From Lelliottia sp. JS-SCA-14 (GTDB lineage Bacteria > Pseudomonadota > Gammaproteobacteria > Enterobacterales > Enterobacteriaceae), in NCBI RefSeq assembly GCF_035593345.1, contig NZ_CP141606.1, positions 372,001 to 436,000 of the forward strand: DNA of 64,000 nt, in the 5' to 3' direction. A program made the translations under genes and the position numbers. Shown here in pieces: positions 51,962 to 62,840 of this stretch (the first letter of the stretch is position 1; every line of letters starts with the position of its first letter). A model generated the notes under the pieces. That model saw nothing but the letters and a program-made list of their open reading frames with translations, had not been told where the DNA came from and did not search any database.

Positions 51962-52630
51962 ATGCTGACGCTCCACCACCTGAACCAGTCCCGCTCCCAG
52001 CGCGTCCTTTGGGCCCTTGAAGAGTTGTCCGTACCGTATCAAATTGTTCGCTACCAGCGCGAAAAAACGATGTTGGCCCCGCCGTCGCTGAAAAAAGTGC
52101 ATCCGCTGGGCAAGTCGCCGGTTGTCGAGGACAACGGGCTGATCCTCGCCGAGTCCGGCGCAATTCTGGAATACCTGCAGGAAACCTACGACACCCCGTC
52201 GCAGCTCAAACCTGAGAGCGCGGCCAACAAAATCCAGTACCGCTTCTGGTTGCACTACGCCGAAGGATCCCTGATGCCGCTCCTGCTGATGAAGCTGGTG
52301 TTCGCCAGTCTCGGCAAACCGCCGATTCCCTTTGGCATGCGCTCGCTCGGCAAAGTGCTGGGCGGCGGTGTGCAAAAAGCCTGGCTCAATCCGCAGCTGG
52401 AAACCCACGCCCGCTATATCGAATCTCATCTCAGCGAAAACACCTGGTTCGCCGGTGAACAGCTCAGCATGGCCGATATGCAGATGACCTACCCGATCTT
52501 CGCCCTGCTGGCGCGCGGCGGGATCGACAACCTTCCTCACACTCAGGCGTGGAAAAAACGGGTCGAAATGCGCCCGGCCTGGCAGCGCGCGATCCAACAG
52601 GGTGGTCCGTTCGATATCCCCGGCGAGTGA
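51962..52630 (+). CDS. Glutathione S-transferase family protein
   Basis: The ATG at 51962 has AGGAG eight bases upstream; the frame is open 38 codons earlier but those residues are not GST-like. The 222-residue product has the thioredoxin-fold N-domain (LHHLNQSRSQRVLWALEELS, then GKSPVVEDNGLILAESGAIL with the cis-Pro/ESGAI glutathione site) and a helical C-domain (FAGEQLSMADMQMTYPIFAL). It probably conjugates or reduces electrophiles with glutathione. Its place beside soxR suggests oxidative-stress use but no SoxS box was identified. Confidence 0.88.
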   Translation: MLTLHHLNQSRSQRVLWALEELSVPYQIVRYQREKTMLAPPSLKKVHPLGKSPVVEDNGLILAESGAILEYLQETYDTPSQLKPESAANKIQYRFWLHYAEGSLMPLLLMKLVFASLGKPPIPFGMRSLGKVLGGGVQKAWLNPQLETHARYIESHLSENTWFAGEQLSMADMQMTYPIFALLARGGIDNLPHTQAWKKRVEMRPAWQRAIQQGGPFDIPGE

Positions 52631-52655
52631 CAGATTGTTATCAAATTGCGCATTC

Positions 52656-52815
52656 ACGATAACGTTTGCGCATCCTCTGGTTATTTCTTCAGCGTCATAA
52701 GGGAATTTTAGCGATAAACGATAAAGTTCAGTTGAAAAGGGCGTGTATTACGCTAGATAATCGTTTGCCTTCAATTCAACACCCGTTTTGTTAGCGCGGA
52801 GCTAAACGTTTGCTT
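52656..52815 (+). promoter_or_regulatory. Three PurR-like boxes upstream of ghxP
   Basis: ACGATAACGTTTGCGC (52656-52671), AGATAATCGTTTGCCT (52755-52770) and AGCTAAACGTTTGCTT (52800-52815) each keep the CGTTT-N-C core of the PurR operator ANGCAANCGTTTNCNT with two or three mismatches. They lie within the 304-base gap before ghxP, which otherwise holds no gene. In E. coli ghxP (yjcD) is a PurR target. Confidence 0.65.
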
Positions 52816-52934
52816 TTTTTGTGACGGCCCCTTTTCGTCGCAAACGCAGCACAAGGATTTGACGTTTCGCTGGCAGTGGAGTTGTCCACCACGCTTACAG
52901 ACGAATGATAAAAATTTCTCAGGGGATGTTTGCT

Positions 52935-54284
52935 ATGTCTACGCCTTCAGCGCGTACCGGCGGTTCACTCGACGCCTTATTTAAAATTTCTGCTCGCGGC
53001 AGCACCGTGCGCCAGGAAGTGGTTGCAGGTCTGACAACGTTTCTGGCGATGGTTTACTCTGTCATCGTGGTGCCGGGCATGTTGGGCAAAGCGGGCTTCC
53101 CGCCTGCGGCGGTCTTCGTTGCCACCTGTCTGGTGGCGGGCGTCGGCTCCATCGTCATGGGCCTGTGGGCGAACCTGCCGCTGGCGATTGGCTGCGCGAT
53201 CTCACTGACCGCGTTCACCGCGTTCAGCCTGGTGCTGGGCCAGCACATCAGCGTGCCGGTTGCGCTGGGTGCGGTGTTCCTGATGGGTGTGCTGTTCACC
53301 ATCATCTCTGCTACCGGGATTCGTAGCTGGATCTTGCGCAACTTGCCGCAGGGCGTGGCGCACGGCACCGGCATCGGTATCGGCCTGTTCCTGCTGCTGA
53401 TTGCGGCGAACGGCGTGGGTCTGGTGATCAAGAACCCACTGGACGGTCTGCCGGTCGCGCTGGGCCACTTCGCCAGCTTCCCGGTGATCATGTCCCTGAT
53501 TGGTCTGGCGGTGATTATCGGCCTGGAAAAACTGAAAGTGCCGGGCGGCATTCTGCTGACCATCATCGGCGTTTCGGTGGTGGGGCTGATTTTCGATCCA
53601 ACCGTTCACTTCTCCGGTATCTTCGCCATGCCATCCCTGAGCGACGACCAGGGCAACTCCCTGATTGGTAGCCTGGACATCGTTGGCGCGCTGAACCCGA
53701 TTGTTCTGCCAAGCGTTCTGGCGCTGGTGATGACCGCGGTGTTTGATGCCACCGGCACCATCCGCGCGGTCGCGGGCCAGGCGAACCTGCTGGACAAAGA
53801 CGGGCAGATTATCGACGGCGGCAAAGCGCTGACCACCGACTCCCTGAGCAGCGTCTTCTCCGGCCTTGTCGGTGCGGCTCCGGCTGCGGTGTACATCGAG
53901 TCCGCAGCGGGTACGGCGGCAGGCGGTAAAACCGGTCTGACGGCGATCACCGTCGGCGTGCTGTTCCTGCTGATCCTGTTCCTCTCTCCGCTCTCGTATC
54001 TGGTTCCGGCTTACGCGACTGCACCTGCGCTGATGTACGTCGGCCTGCTGATGCTGAGCAACGTGGCGAAAATCGATTTTGCGGATTTCGTTGATGCGAT
54101 GTCCGGCCTGATTACCGCCGTGTTTATCGTCCTGACCTGTAACATCGTGACCGGCATCATGATCGGTTTTGCCTCGCTGGTGATTGGTCGTCTGGTCTCC
54201 GGTGAGTGGCGCAAGCTGAACATCGGCACCGTAGTGATTGCGGTGGCGCTGGTGGCGTTCTACGCAGGCGGCTGGGCAATCTAA
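52935..54284 (+). CDS. ghxP: Guanine/hypoxanthine permease GhxP
   Basis: The start at 52935 ([20 protein letters not shown]) has AGGGG upstream and matches E. coli; an earlier in-frame ATG is not used there. About 449 residues form the NCS2/AzgA-like transporter with some 12-14 membrane segments. Family motifs include [39 protein letters not shown] and [20 protein letters not shown]. It imports guanine and hypoxanthine with protons. Confidence 0.95.
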   Translation: MSTPSARTGGSLDALFKISARGSTVRQEVVAGLTTFLAMVYSVIVVPGMLGKAGFPPAAVFVATCLVAGVGSIVMGLWANLPLAIGCAISLTAFTAFSLVLGQHISVPVALGAVFLMGVLFTIISATGIRSWILRNLPQGVAHGTGIGIGLFLLLIAANGVGLVIKNPLDGLPVALGHFASFPVIMSLIGLAVIIGLEKLKVPGGILLTIIGVSVVGLIFDPTVHFSGIFAMPSLSDDQGNSLIGSLDIVGALNPIVLPSVLALVMTAVFDATGTIRAVAGQANLLDKDGQIIDGGKALTTDSLSSVFSGLVGAAPAAVYIESAAGTAAGGKTGLTAITVGVLFLLILFLSPLSYLVPAYATAPALMYVGLLMLSNVAKIDFADFVDAMSGLITAVFIVLTCNIVTGIMIGFASLVIGRLVSGEWRKLNIGTVVIAVALVAFYAGGWAI

Positions 54285-54302
54285 GTTGTCTTTTCCTGCG
54301 AA

Positions 54303-54330
54303 AACGGGTGGCTCAGGCCGCCCGTTTTTA
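54303..54330 (+). terminator. Terminator of ghxP
   Basis: ACGGGTGGC and GCCGCCCGT pair with a TCAG loop and are followed by TTTTATTTT, 18 bases past the stop. Confidence 0.88.
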
Positions 54331-54435
54331 TTTTCGGACCCCACTTCGTTGTCTTTTGCGTTACTCTGGGAAATGTAAAATAGAGGCACGACGCTTCATG
54401 TTTTAGACAATAAGAAACACGCAAACAGGGAACGC

Positions 54436-56079
54436 ATGGAAATCTTCTTCACAATACTCATCATGACCCTTGTGGTCTCACTTTCCGGGGTAGTCACCCG
54501 CGTACTGCCCTTCCAGTTACCCCTCCCGCTGATGCAAATTGCCATAGGCGCGCTGCTGGCGTGGCCGACGTTTGGCCTGCACGTCGAGTTCGATCCCGAG
54601 CTGTTCCTCGTGCTGTTCATCCCGCCGCTGCTGTTTGCCGACGGCTGGAAAACGCCGACGCGTGAGTTTCTTGAACACGGGCGAGAGATATTTGGCCTGG
54701 CGCTGGCGCTGGTCGTCGTCACGGTGGTCGGGATAGGGTTCCTGATCTACTGGGTGGTGCCGGGCATTCCGCTGATACCCGCCTTTGCGCTGGCCGCCGT
54801 GCTGTCGCCAACGGATGCGGTAGCCCTTTCCGGTATCGTCGGCGAAGGCCGCATACCGAAGAAAATCATGGGCATCCTGCAGGGCGAGGCGCTGATGAAC
54901 GACGCCTCTGGCCTGGTGGCCCTGAAATTTGCCGTCGCCGTGGCGATGGGAACGATGATTTTCACCATCGGCGGCGCGACCGTTGAATTCTTCAAAGTGG
55001 CCATCGGCGGTATCCTGGCCGGGTTTGTGGTGAGCTGGCTGTACGGCCGCTCCCTCGGGTTCCTCAGCCGCTGGGGCGGGGACGAACCCGCCACGCAGAT
55101 CGTCCTGCTGTTCCTGCTGCCGTTTGCCTCTTACCTGATTGCCGAACATATCGGCGTGTCGGGCATCCTGGCGGCCGTTGCGGCGGGGATGACCATCACG
55201 CGTGCGGGCGTGATGCGCCGCGCGCCGCTGGCGATGCGTCTGCGCGCCAACAGCACCTGGGCGATGCTGGAGTTTGTCTTCAACGGCATGGTGTTCCTGC
55301 TGTTGGGCCTGCAATTGCCGGGCATTCTGGAGTCTTCGCTGGTGGCGGCCGAGGCTGACCCGAACGTCGAAACCTGGATGCTGTTTACCGATATCGTGCT
55401 GATTTATCTGGCGCTGATGCTGGTGCGTTTCGGCTGGCTGTGGACGATGAAAAAATTCAGCCTGCGTTTTCTGCACAAGAAGCCGATGGAGTTTGGCTCC
55501 TGGTCCACACGCGAGCTGTTGATCGCCTCGTTTGCGGGCGTACGCGGGGCGATTACCCTCGCCGGTGTGCTCTCGATTCCGCTGCTGCTGCCGGACGGCA
55601 ACGTCTTCCCGGCGCGCTACGAGCTGGTGTTCCTCGCCGCGGGCGTGATCCTGTTCTCGCTGTTTATCGGCGTGGTGATGCTGCCGATCTTGCTGCAACA
55701 TCTGGAAGTGGCCGACCATTCGCAGCAGCATAAAGAGGAGCGCATCGCGCGCGCCGCAACGGCTGAAGTGGCGATTGTCGCCATCGAGAAGATGGAAGAG
55801 CGCCTGGCGTCGGATGCTGAAGAGAACATCGATAATCAGCTGCTGAAAGAGGTGAGTTCGCGGGTCATTGGTAACCTGCGCCGCCGCGCCGATGGGCGTA
55901 ACGACGTCGAAAGCTCGATGCAGGAAGAGGATCTGGAGCGCCGCTTCCGTCTGGCGGCGCTGCGCTCAGAGCGGGCCGAGCTTTACCATTTGCGTGCGAC
56001 AAGGCAGATCAGCAATGAGACGCTGCAGAAGCTGCTGCATGATTTGGATTTGCTGGAAGCGTTGTTGATTGAGCAGTAG
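54436..56079 (+). CDS. yjcE: YjcE, CPA1-family Na+(K+)/H+ antiporter
   Basis: A 547-residue membrane protein with about 11-12 hydrophobic helices and a cytoplasmic coiled C-terminus. It carries the CPA1 signatures FIPPLLFADGWKTPTREF, AAVLSPTDAVALSGIVGE with the ion-binding Asp, GEALMNDASGLVALKFAVAV and FAGVRGAITLAGVLSIP. It exchanges monovalent cations for protons at the inner membrane. Length and order agree with E. coli YjcE. Confidence 0.92.
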   Translation: MEIFFTILIMTLVVSLSGVVTRVLPFQLPLPLMQIAIGALLAWPTFGLHVEFDPELFLVLFIPPLLFADGWKTPTREFLEHGREIFGLALALVVVTVVGIGFLIYWVVPGIPLIPAFALAAVLSPTDAVALSGIVGEGRIPKKIMGILQGEALMNDASGLVALKFAVAVAMGTMIFTIGGATVEFFKVAIGGILAGFVVSWLYGRSLGFLSRWGGDEPATQIVLLFLLPFASYLIAEHIGVSGILAAVAAGMTITRAGVMRRAPLAMRLRANSTWAMLEFVFNGMVFLLLGLQLPGILESSLVAAEADPNVETWMLFTDIVLIYLALMLVRFGWLWTMKKFSLRFLHKKPMEFGSWSTRELLIASFAGVRGAITLAGVLSIPLLLPDGNVFPARYELVFLAAGVILFSLFIGVVMLPILLQHLEVADHSQQHKEERIARAATAEVAIVAIEKMEERLASDAEENIDNQLLKEVSSRVIGNLRRRADGRNDVESSMQEEDLERRFRLAALRSERAELYHLRATRQISNETLQKLLHDLDLLEALLIEQ

Positions 56080-56094
56080 GGGTGGTGCGGCCTG

Positions 56095-56221
56095 ATGCCC
56101 TCACCCCGACCCTCTCCCACAGGGAGAGGGAGAAAACCGAACTATCCCTCTCATAGGGAGAGGGCGAAAAACCGCTCCGAACTGTCCCCTCTCCCTTTGG
56201 GAGAGGGCTAGGGTGAGGGGA
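56095..56221. repeat. GGGAGAGGG palindrome cluster after yjcE
   Basis: Three units with CCCTCTCCC-ACA-GGGAGAGGG, CCCTCTCATAGGGAGAGGG and CCCTCTCCCTTTGGGAGAGGG, framed by CTCACCCCGA and GGGTGAGGGG. They separate the convergent yjcE and LysR genes. Confidence 0.82.
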
Positions 56222-56230
56222 AACAAACGA

Positions 56231-57118
56231 CTACTCCCCCTTCACCCAAAACCCCTCACAACACGTCAACCACGCCTGGGCGCTGTGCGACAAATAAACC
56301 CCGTCGCGCCAAATCATCCCTAACTGCCAGTGCAGATCGCTCTCGAGCGGGATCCAGCGCAGCGTGTTTTTATCCAGCCGCTCGCAAATCGGCTGCGGCA
56401 ATATCGCAATCCCGACGCCCGCCTGCACCATGGCGGCGAGAAAATCCCACTGGCCGCTGCGCACGGCGATGCGCGGTTTGACGCCGTGCTGGTGGAACAG
56501 CTGCATCAGCTGGCGGCTGAGGGCGAAATCTTCGTTGTAAATCAGCAGCGGATGTTCCGCCAGCAACTCCGGTTTTACGGTGTCGATGTGCATCCAGTCC
56601 CCGGAGCGCGGGACCAGCACGCAAAGAGGATGGCTGAACAACGGCAGCGTCGCCAGGCCGCTGTCCTCTTCGACGGGCAGGGCGGTCATCGCCAGATCCA
56701 GCTCGCCGTTCATCACCGCCTGCTGTACGGTCAGGCCGCCGAACTCGGAAATCTTTAGCTCCACGCCAGGATAGCGCTGACGATAGAGGCTGATCGGCCC
56801 GGCCATCATCATCCCGACCATCGGCGGAATGCCTAAGCGCAGCAGGCCTTTATTCAGATGGTTAATATCGCCAAGCTCCGCCTCCAGCTGGCGGAATTCG
56901 GCCAGAATCGCCAGGCCGCGCTCAAACACCACGCGCCCGGTGTCGGTCAGCAGCAGCTTGCGACCGTCGCGGATCAACAGGGTACAGTTCAGTTCATCTT
57001 CGAGATTTTTCAGCATCTTGCTGATGGTGGGCTGGGTGACGAATAACTTCTCCGCTGCGCGGGTAAAACTCTGCTGGCGAACCACTTCGACAAAATAGCG
57101 CAGCGTTCTTATGTCCAT
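56231..57118 (-). CDS. LysR-type regulator, probable CidR
   Basis: The 295-residue protein has the LysR DNA-binding head (TLRYFVEVVRQQSFTRAAEK, LFVTQPTISKMLKNLEDELN) and an effector domain with GIPPMVGMMMAGPISLYRQR. It is divergent from the cidA-cidB pair with 102 bases between the starts, the classic arrangement for a LysR activator and its target; in Gram-positive bacteria CidR activates cidAB in response to acetate or overflow metabolism. The label rests on this context. Confidence 0.82.
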   Translation of the reverse strand: MDIRTLRYFVEVVRQQSFTRAAEKLFVTQPTISKMLKNLEDELNCTLLIRDGRKLLLTDTGRVVFERGLAILAEFRQLEAELGDINHLNKGLLRLGIPPMVGMMMAGPISLYRQRYPGVELKISEFGGLTVQQAVMNGELDLAMTALPVEEDSGLATLPLFSHPLCVLVPRSGDWMHIDTVKPELLAEHPLLIYNEDFALSRQLMQLFHQHGVKPRIAVRSGQWDFLAAMVQAGVGIAILPQPICERLDKNTLRWIPLESDLHWQLGMIWRDGVYLSHSAQAWLTCCEGFWVKGE

Positions 57119-57220
57119 GATTATTCCTCGAAACTATACCTTTGATGATTTTAATTCATTTCAGTCCACTTCGTGTGGTCACTATACTGGCGCTTCATCT
57201 CATTTCTGAGGAATTCCCCC

Positions 57221-57631
57221 ATGGCCGTGGCGTTAAGTCGTGTTACGCCTGCTGTTGTGCAACGGCTCCAGGTACCGGTTCAGGTACTGCTCTATGCCGC
57301 ACTGTTTGTTTTCGCTGAATATCTCGTGACATGGCTGCACCTGCCGCTGCCCGCCAATCTGGTCGGCATGGTGCTGATGCTCGCGCTGATTCTGTGCCGC
57401 GTCATCCCGTTGAGCTGGATCCGCGCGGGCTCCCGCTGGCTGCTGGCGGAGATGCTGCTGTTCTTCGTTCCGGCGGTGGTGGCGGTGGTGAACTACGCGC
57501 AGCTGCTGATGGTCGACGGCTGGCGGATTTTCGCGGTGATCGCCCTGAGCACGCTGATGGTGCTGGGTGCGACGGCGTGGGTCGTCGATAAAGTCTATCG
57601 CTTTGAAATCAGCAGGCAGAAGCATGACTAA
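57221..57631 (+). CDS. cidA: CidA/LrgA family holin-like protein
   Basis: The ATG at 57221 (MAVALSRVTPAVVQRLQVPV) has GAGG upstream; an in-frame start 16 codons earlier has none. The 136-residue product has four membrane helices and the family block LPLPANLVGMVLMLALILCR, with AEMLLFFVPAVVAVVNYAQL. Such proteins oligomerise in the inner membrane and are linked to lysis control or small-metabolite export. It overlaps cidB by 8 bases. Confidence 0.87.
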   Translation: MAVALSRVTPAVVQRLQVPVQVLLYAALFVFAEYLVTWLHLPLPANLVGMVLMLALILCRVIPLSWIRAGSRWLLAEMLLFFVPAVVAVVNYAQLLMVDGWRIFAVIALSTLMVLGATAWVVDKVYRFEISRQKHD

Positions 57632-58313
57632 CTTTCAGGTCAGCGTTCTGTGTCTGGTGGTCACGCTGGTGATCTACTTCGCCAACAAACGCCTCTACCG
57701 CCGCTTTCACGCCCTGCCGCTGATGCCGCTGGTCTTCACCCCGATTTTACTGGTGCTGATGCTGGTCTTCGGCCACATCTCCTGGCAAAACTACATCGGC
57801 GAATCCCACTGGCTGCTGTGGCTGCTCGGGCCGGCGACCATCGCGTTTGCCGTGCCGGTTTACGACAACCTGGCGGTGATCCAACGCCACTGGATGTCGC
57901 TCACGGCGGGCGTGGTGACGGCCACCGTCGTGGCGGTGACCAGCTCCGTCTGGCTGGCGCGTCTGTTCACTTTGTCCGATGAGATCCAGCGCAGTCTGGC
58001 GGTGCGTTCCGTCACCACGCCCTTTGCGCTGGCGGCGGCGAAACCTCTCGGCGGGCAGCCGGATCTGGTGGCGCTGTTTGTCGTCGTGACCGGCGTGTTC
58101 GGCATGGCGGTGGGCGATATGCTGTTTTTGCGACTGTCGATTCGCGAAGGGATGGCGAAAGGGGCCGGATTTGGCGCGGCGTCGCACGGTGCGGGGACCG
58201 CACGGTCGTATGAAATCGGTCAGCAGGAAGGTGTGGTCGCAAGCCTGGTGATGATGCTCTCCGGCGTGACAATGGTGCTGGTTGCACCGCTGGTGGCGTG
58301 GGTGATGTTCTGA
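57624..58313 (+). CDS. cidB: CidB/LrgB family membrane protein
   Basis: The start at 57624 lies inside the end of cidA. About 229 residues with several membrane helices and LrgB hallmarks: LGPATIAFAVPVYDNLAVIQ, RSVTTPFALAAAKPLGGQPD and GAASHGAGTARSYEIGQQEG. It works with CidA; in plants and bacteria relatives export glycolate or pyruvate. It is the second gene of the putative CidR-controlled operon and is convergent with actP. Confidence 0.88.
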   Translation: MTNFQVSVLCLVVTLVIYFANKRLYRRFHALPLMPLVFTPILLVLMLVFGHISWQNYIGESHWLLWLLGPATIAFAVPVYDNLAVIQRHWMSLTAGVVTATVVAVTSSVWLARLFTLSDEIQRSLAVRSVTTPFALAAAKPLGGQPDLVALFVVVTGVFGMAVGDMLFLRLSIREGMAKGAGFGAASHGAGTARSYEIGQQEGVVASLVMMLSGVTMVLVAPLVAWVMF

Positions 58314-58320
58314 AAAAGAA

Positions 58321-58342
58321 TCCCCGGCCAGAGCGGCCGGGG
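58321..58342. terminator. Terminator between cidB and actP
   Basis: TCCCCGGCC and GGCCGGGGA form a 9-base perfect stem with an AGAGC loop. The minus strand continues ATTCTTTTTC, so it mainly ends the leftward acs-yjcH-actP transcript. Confidence 0.85.
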
Positions 58343-58353
58343 AGAATTAACGA

Positions 58354-60317
<1,964 letters not shown>

Positions 60318-60360
60318 AGAACTCTCCAGAGTATTGGTGTAGAGGAGGGGCTTTTATTAT

Positions 60361-60452
60361 TCCCTCTCCCTTGAGGGAGAGGGTTAGGGTGAGGGGGGAA
60401 AGGTGCGGTCTGATGCCCTCACCCCGACCCTCTCCCACAGGGAGAGGGAGAA
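60361..60452. repeat. GGGAGAGGG palindromes inside the acs operon
   Basis: Two units, CCCTCTCCCTTGAGGGAGAGGG and CCCTCTCCC-ACA-GGGAGAGGG, in opposite framing (GTTAGGGTGAGGG and CCTCACCCCGA). They lie between acs and yjcH and could tune the ratio of the two parts of the transcript. Confidence 0.82.
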
Positions 60453-60461
60453 AAAAGTGAG

Positions 60462-62420
60462 TTAAGAAGGCATTGCGATGGCCTGCTTCTCTTCGAGCAG
60501 TTTGTCCACCACGCCAGGATCGGCGAGCGTTGAGGTATCGCCGAGGTTACTGGTATCGCCCGCAGCGATTTTGCGCAGAATACGGCGCATGATCTTGCCG
60601 GAGCGGGTTTTTGGCAGCGAGTCGGTCCAGTGCAGCACGTCCGGCGTGGCGAGCGGGCCGATCTCTTTGCGCACCCAGTTACGCACTTCGGTGTACAGCT
60701 CCGGCGTCGGCTCTTCGCCGTGGTTCAGGGTGACGTAGGCGTAAATCGCCTGGCCTTTGATGTTGTGCGGAATGCCCACCACCGCCGCTTCGGCGATTTT
60801 TGGATGGGACACCAGCGCCGATTCAATCTCCGCCGTCCCCAGACGGTGGCCGGAGACGTTCAGGACATCGTCCACGCGACCGGTGATCCAGTAGTAACCG
60901 TCTTCGTCACGACGCGCGCCGTCGCCGCTGAAGTACATGTTTTTGAAGGTCGAGAAGTAGGTCTGCTCGAATCTGTCGTGATCGCCAAACAGAGTTCGCG
61001 CCTGGCCTGGCCAGGAGTCGGTGATCACCAGGTTGCCCTCGGTCGCGCCGTCGAGCGGGTTGCCTTCGTTATCCACCAGCGCAGGCTGCACGCCGAAGAA
61101 CGGACGGGTCGCGGAACCGGCTTTCAGCTGCGTCGCACCCGGCAGCGGGGTAATCATGAAGCCGCCGGTTTCGGTCTGCCACCAGGTGTCCATCACCGGG
61201 CATTTTTCGTTGCCGATTTTCTTCCAGTACCACTCCCAGGCTTCCGGGTTAATCGGTTCGCCGACGGAGCCGAGAATGCGCAGGGAGGAGCGGTCGGTGC
61301 CTTCGATGGCTTTGTCGCCTTCGGCCATCAGGGCGCGGATCGCGGTTGGTGCGGTATAGAGAATATTGACCTTATGCTTATCGACCACCTGACACATACG
61401 GGCAGGCGTCGGCCAGTTTGGTACGCCTTCGAACATCAGCGTGGTCGCGCCGCAGGCCAGCGGGCCGTACAGCAGATAGCTGTGGCCGGTGACCCAGCCG
61501 ACGTCGGCGGTACACCAGTAAATGTCGCCCTGGTGATAGTCGAAGACATATTTAAAGGTTGAGGCCGCGTAAACCAGATACCCGCCGGTGGTGTGCAGCA
61601 CGCCCTTCGGCTTGCCGGTGGAGCCGGAGGTATAAAGGATAAACAGCGGATCTTCGGCGTTCATCGCTTCAGGCTGATGCTGGTCGCTGGCTTTCTCAAT
61701 CAGGTCGCTCCACCACAGGTCGCGGCCCTCTTTCCACTCGACGTTGCCGCCGGTGCGCTTCAGCACGATGACGTTGGTGATGGTTTTGACGTTCGGATTT
61801 TTCAGCGCTTCATCTACGTTTTTCTTCAGCGGGATGCCGCGACCGGCACGCACGCCTTCGTCAGCGGTGATCACCAGTTTTGAACTGGAGTCGATAATGC
61901 GCCCGGCGACCGCTTCCGGCGAGAAACCACCGAAAATCACCGAATGGACGGCGCCAATGCGCGCGCAGGCGAGCATCGCCACGGCGGCTTCCGGCACCAT
62001 TGGCATATAAATCGCCACCACATCGCCTTTTTTGATGCCTTGCTCCAACAGGACGTTGGCAAAGCGGCAAACGTCGCGGTGCAGCTCTTTATAGGTAATG
62101 TGTTTGCTCTGCGAGGCGTCGTCGCCTTCCCAGATAATGGCAGTTTGATCGCCGCGCTCGGCAAGATGGCGGTCCAGGCAGTTTGCGGCCAGGTTCAGGG
62201 TGCCGTCTTCATACCATTTAATGGAGATATTGCCTGGCGCAAAAGAGGTGTTTTTCACCTTCTGATACGGCGTGATCCAGTCAAGAATTTTACCCTGCTC
62301 ACCCCAGAAGGCGTCAGGCTCGGAGATGGATTGTTGATACTTTTGCTGGTACTGCTCCGGATTTATCAGGCAACGGTCCGCAATGTTTACGGGAATGTCA
62401 TGTTTGTGTATTTGGCTCAT
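60462..62420 (-). CDS. acs: Acetyl-CoA synthetase Acs
   Basis: A 652-residue enzyme of the adenylate-forming family, the exact E. coli length. It converts acetate, ATP and CoA into acetyl-CoA. Visible motifs are [20 protein letters not shown] (ATP loop), [20 protein letters not shown], the [20 protein letters not shown] hinge, and [20 protein letters not shown], whose lysine is acetylated by Pat in enterobacteria. It heads the acs-yjcH-actP operon. Confidence 0.97.
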   Translation of the reverse strand: MSQIHKHDIPVNIADRCLINPEQYQQKYQQSISEPDAFWGEQGKILDWITPYQKVKNTSFAPGNISIKWYEDGTLNLAANCLDRHLAERGDQTAIIWEGDDASQSKHITYKELHRDVCRFANVLLEQGIKKGDVVAIYMPMVPEAAVAMLACARIGAVHSVIFGGFSPEAVAGRIIDSSSKLVITADEGVRAGRGIPLKKNVDEALKNPNVKTITNVIVLKRTGGNVEWKEGRDLWWSDLIEKASDQHQPEAMNAEDPLFILYTSGSTGKPKGVLHTTGGYLVYAASTFKYVFDYHQGDIYWCTADVGWVTGHSYLLYGPLACGATTLMFEGVPNWPTPARMCQVVDKHKVNILYTAPTAIRALMAEGDKAIEGTDRSSLRILGSVGEPINPEAWEWYWKKIGNEKCPVMDTWWQTETGGFMITPLPGATQLKAGSATRPFFGVQPALVDNEGNPLDGATEGNLVITDSWPGQARTLFGDHDRFEQTYFSTFKNMYFSGDGARRDEDGYYWITGRVDDVLNVSGHRLGTAEIESALVSHPKIAEAAVVGIPHNIKGQAIYAYVTLNHGEEPTPELYTEVRNWVRKEIGPLATPDVLHWTDSLPKTRSGKIMRRILRKIAAGDTSNLGDTSTLADPGVVDKLLEEKQAIAMPS

Positions 62421-62469
62421 GGCTTTTGTTCTCCTTTTAGGATGTTAATAATATGTCGCAAAAACGTTA

Positions 62470-62520
62470 ATTGTAGGGGTTTTGGTCGCTTTGTTTGTTA
62501 TTTGGGCGACAGATCACGCA
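62470..62520 (-). promoter_or_regulatory. acs promoter with CRP-like site
   Basis: On the minus strand TACAAT (62470-62475) is a good -10 about 50 bases before acs. TGCGTGATCTGTCGCCCA about 30-45 bases upstream of it carries a GTGA half-site like the CRP site of E. coli acs. The remaining 62521-62840 gap holds no gene that I can see. Confidence 0.5.
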
Positions 62521-62840
62521 ATAAATGAACAGGTGAAAAAAGCAGCAAATGAAACTTTGAAGGGAAATAATTTACAATCTGGATTATTCACAATTGGCTG
62601 GAAAAAAGCGTTTTTATAACAAAAGGTTATTTATAAGAATTATTACAAATTAGCGTCATAAGACCTTTTGGCAGTGGAAAGCCTCGTTCTTTAAGGGTTG
62701 CGCAGCAGGCCATGCAAATGATACTGATACGGCGCGTTAAAAACCCTATAAACCAACGCAACACAATTCATACCCTTTCAGTATGTGCCATTCCTGCCAG
62801 TCATGAGGGGAAGGGCGCTTCATTGAGGAAGTCTTTTTTT

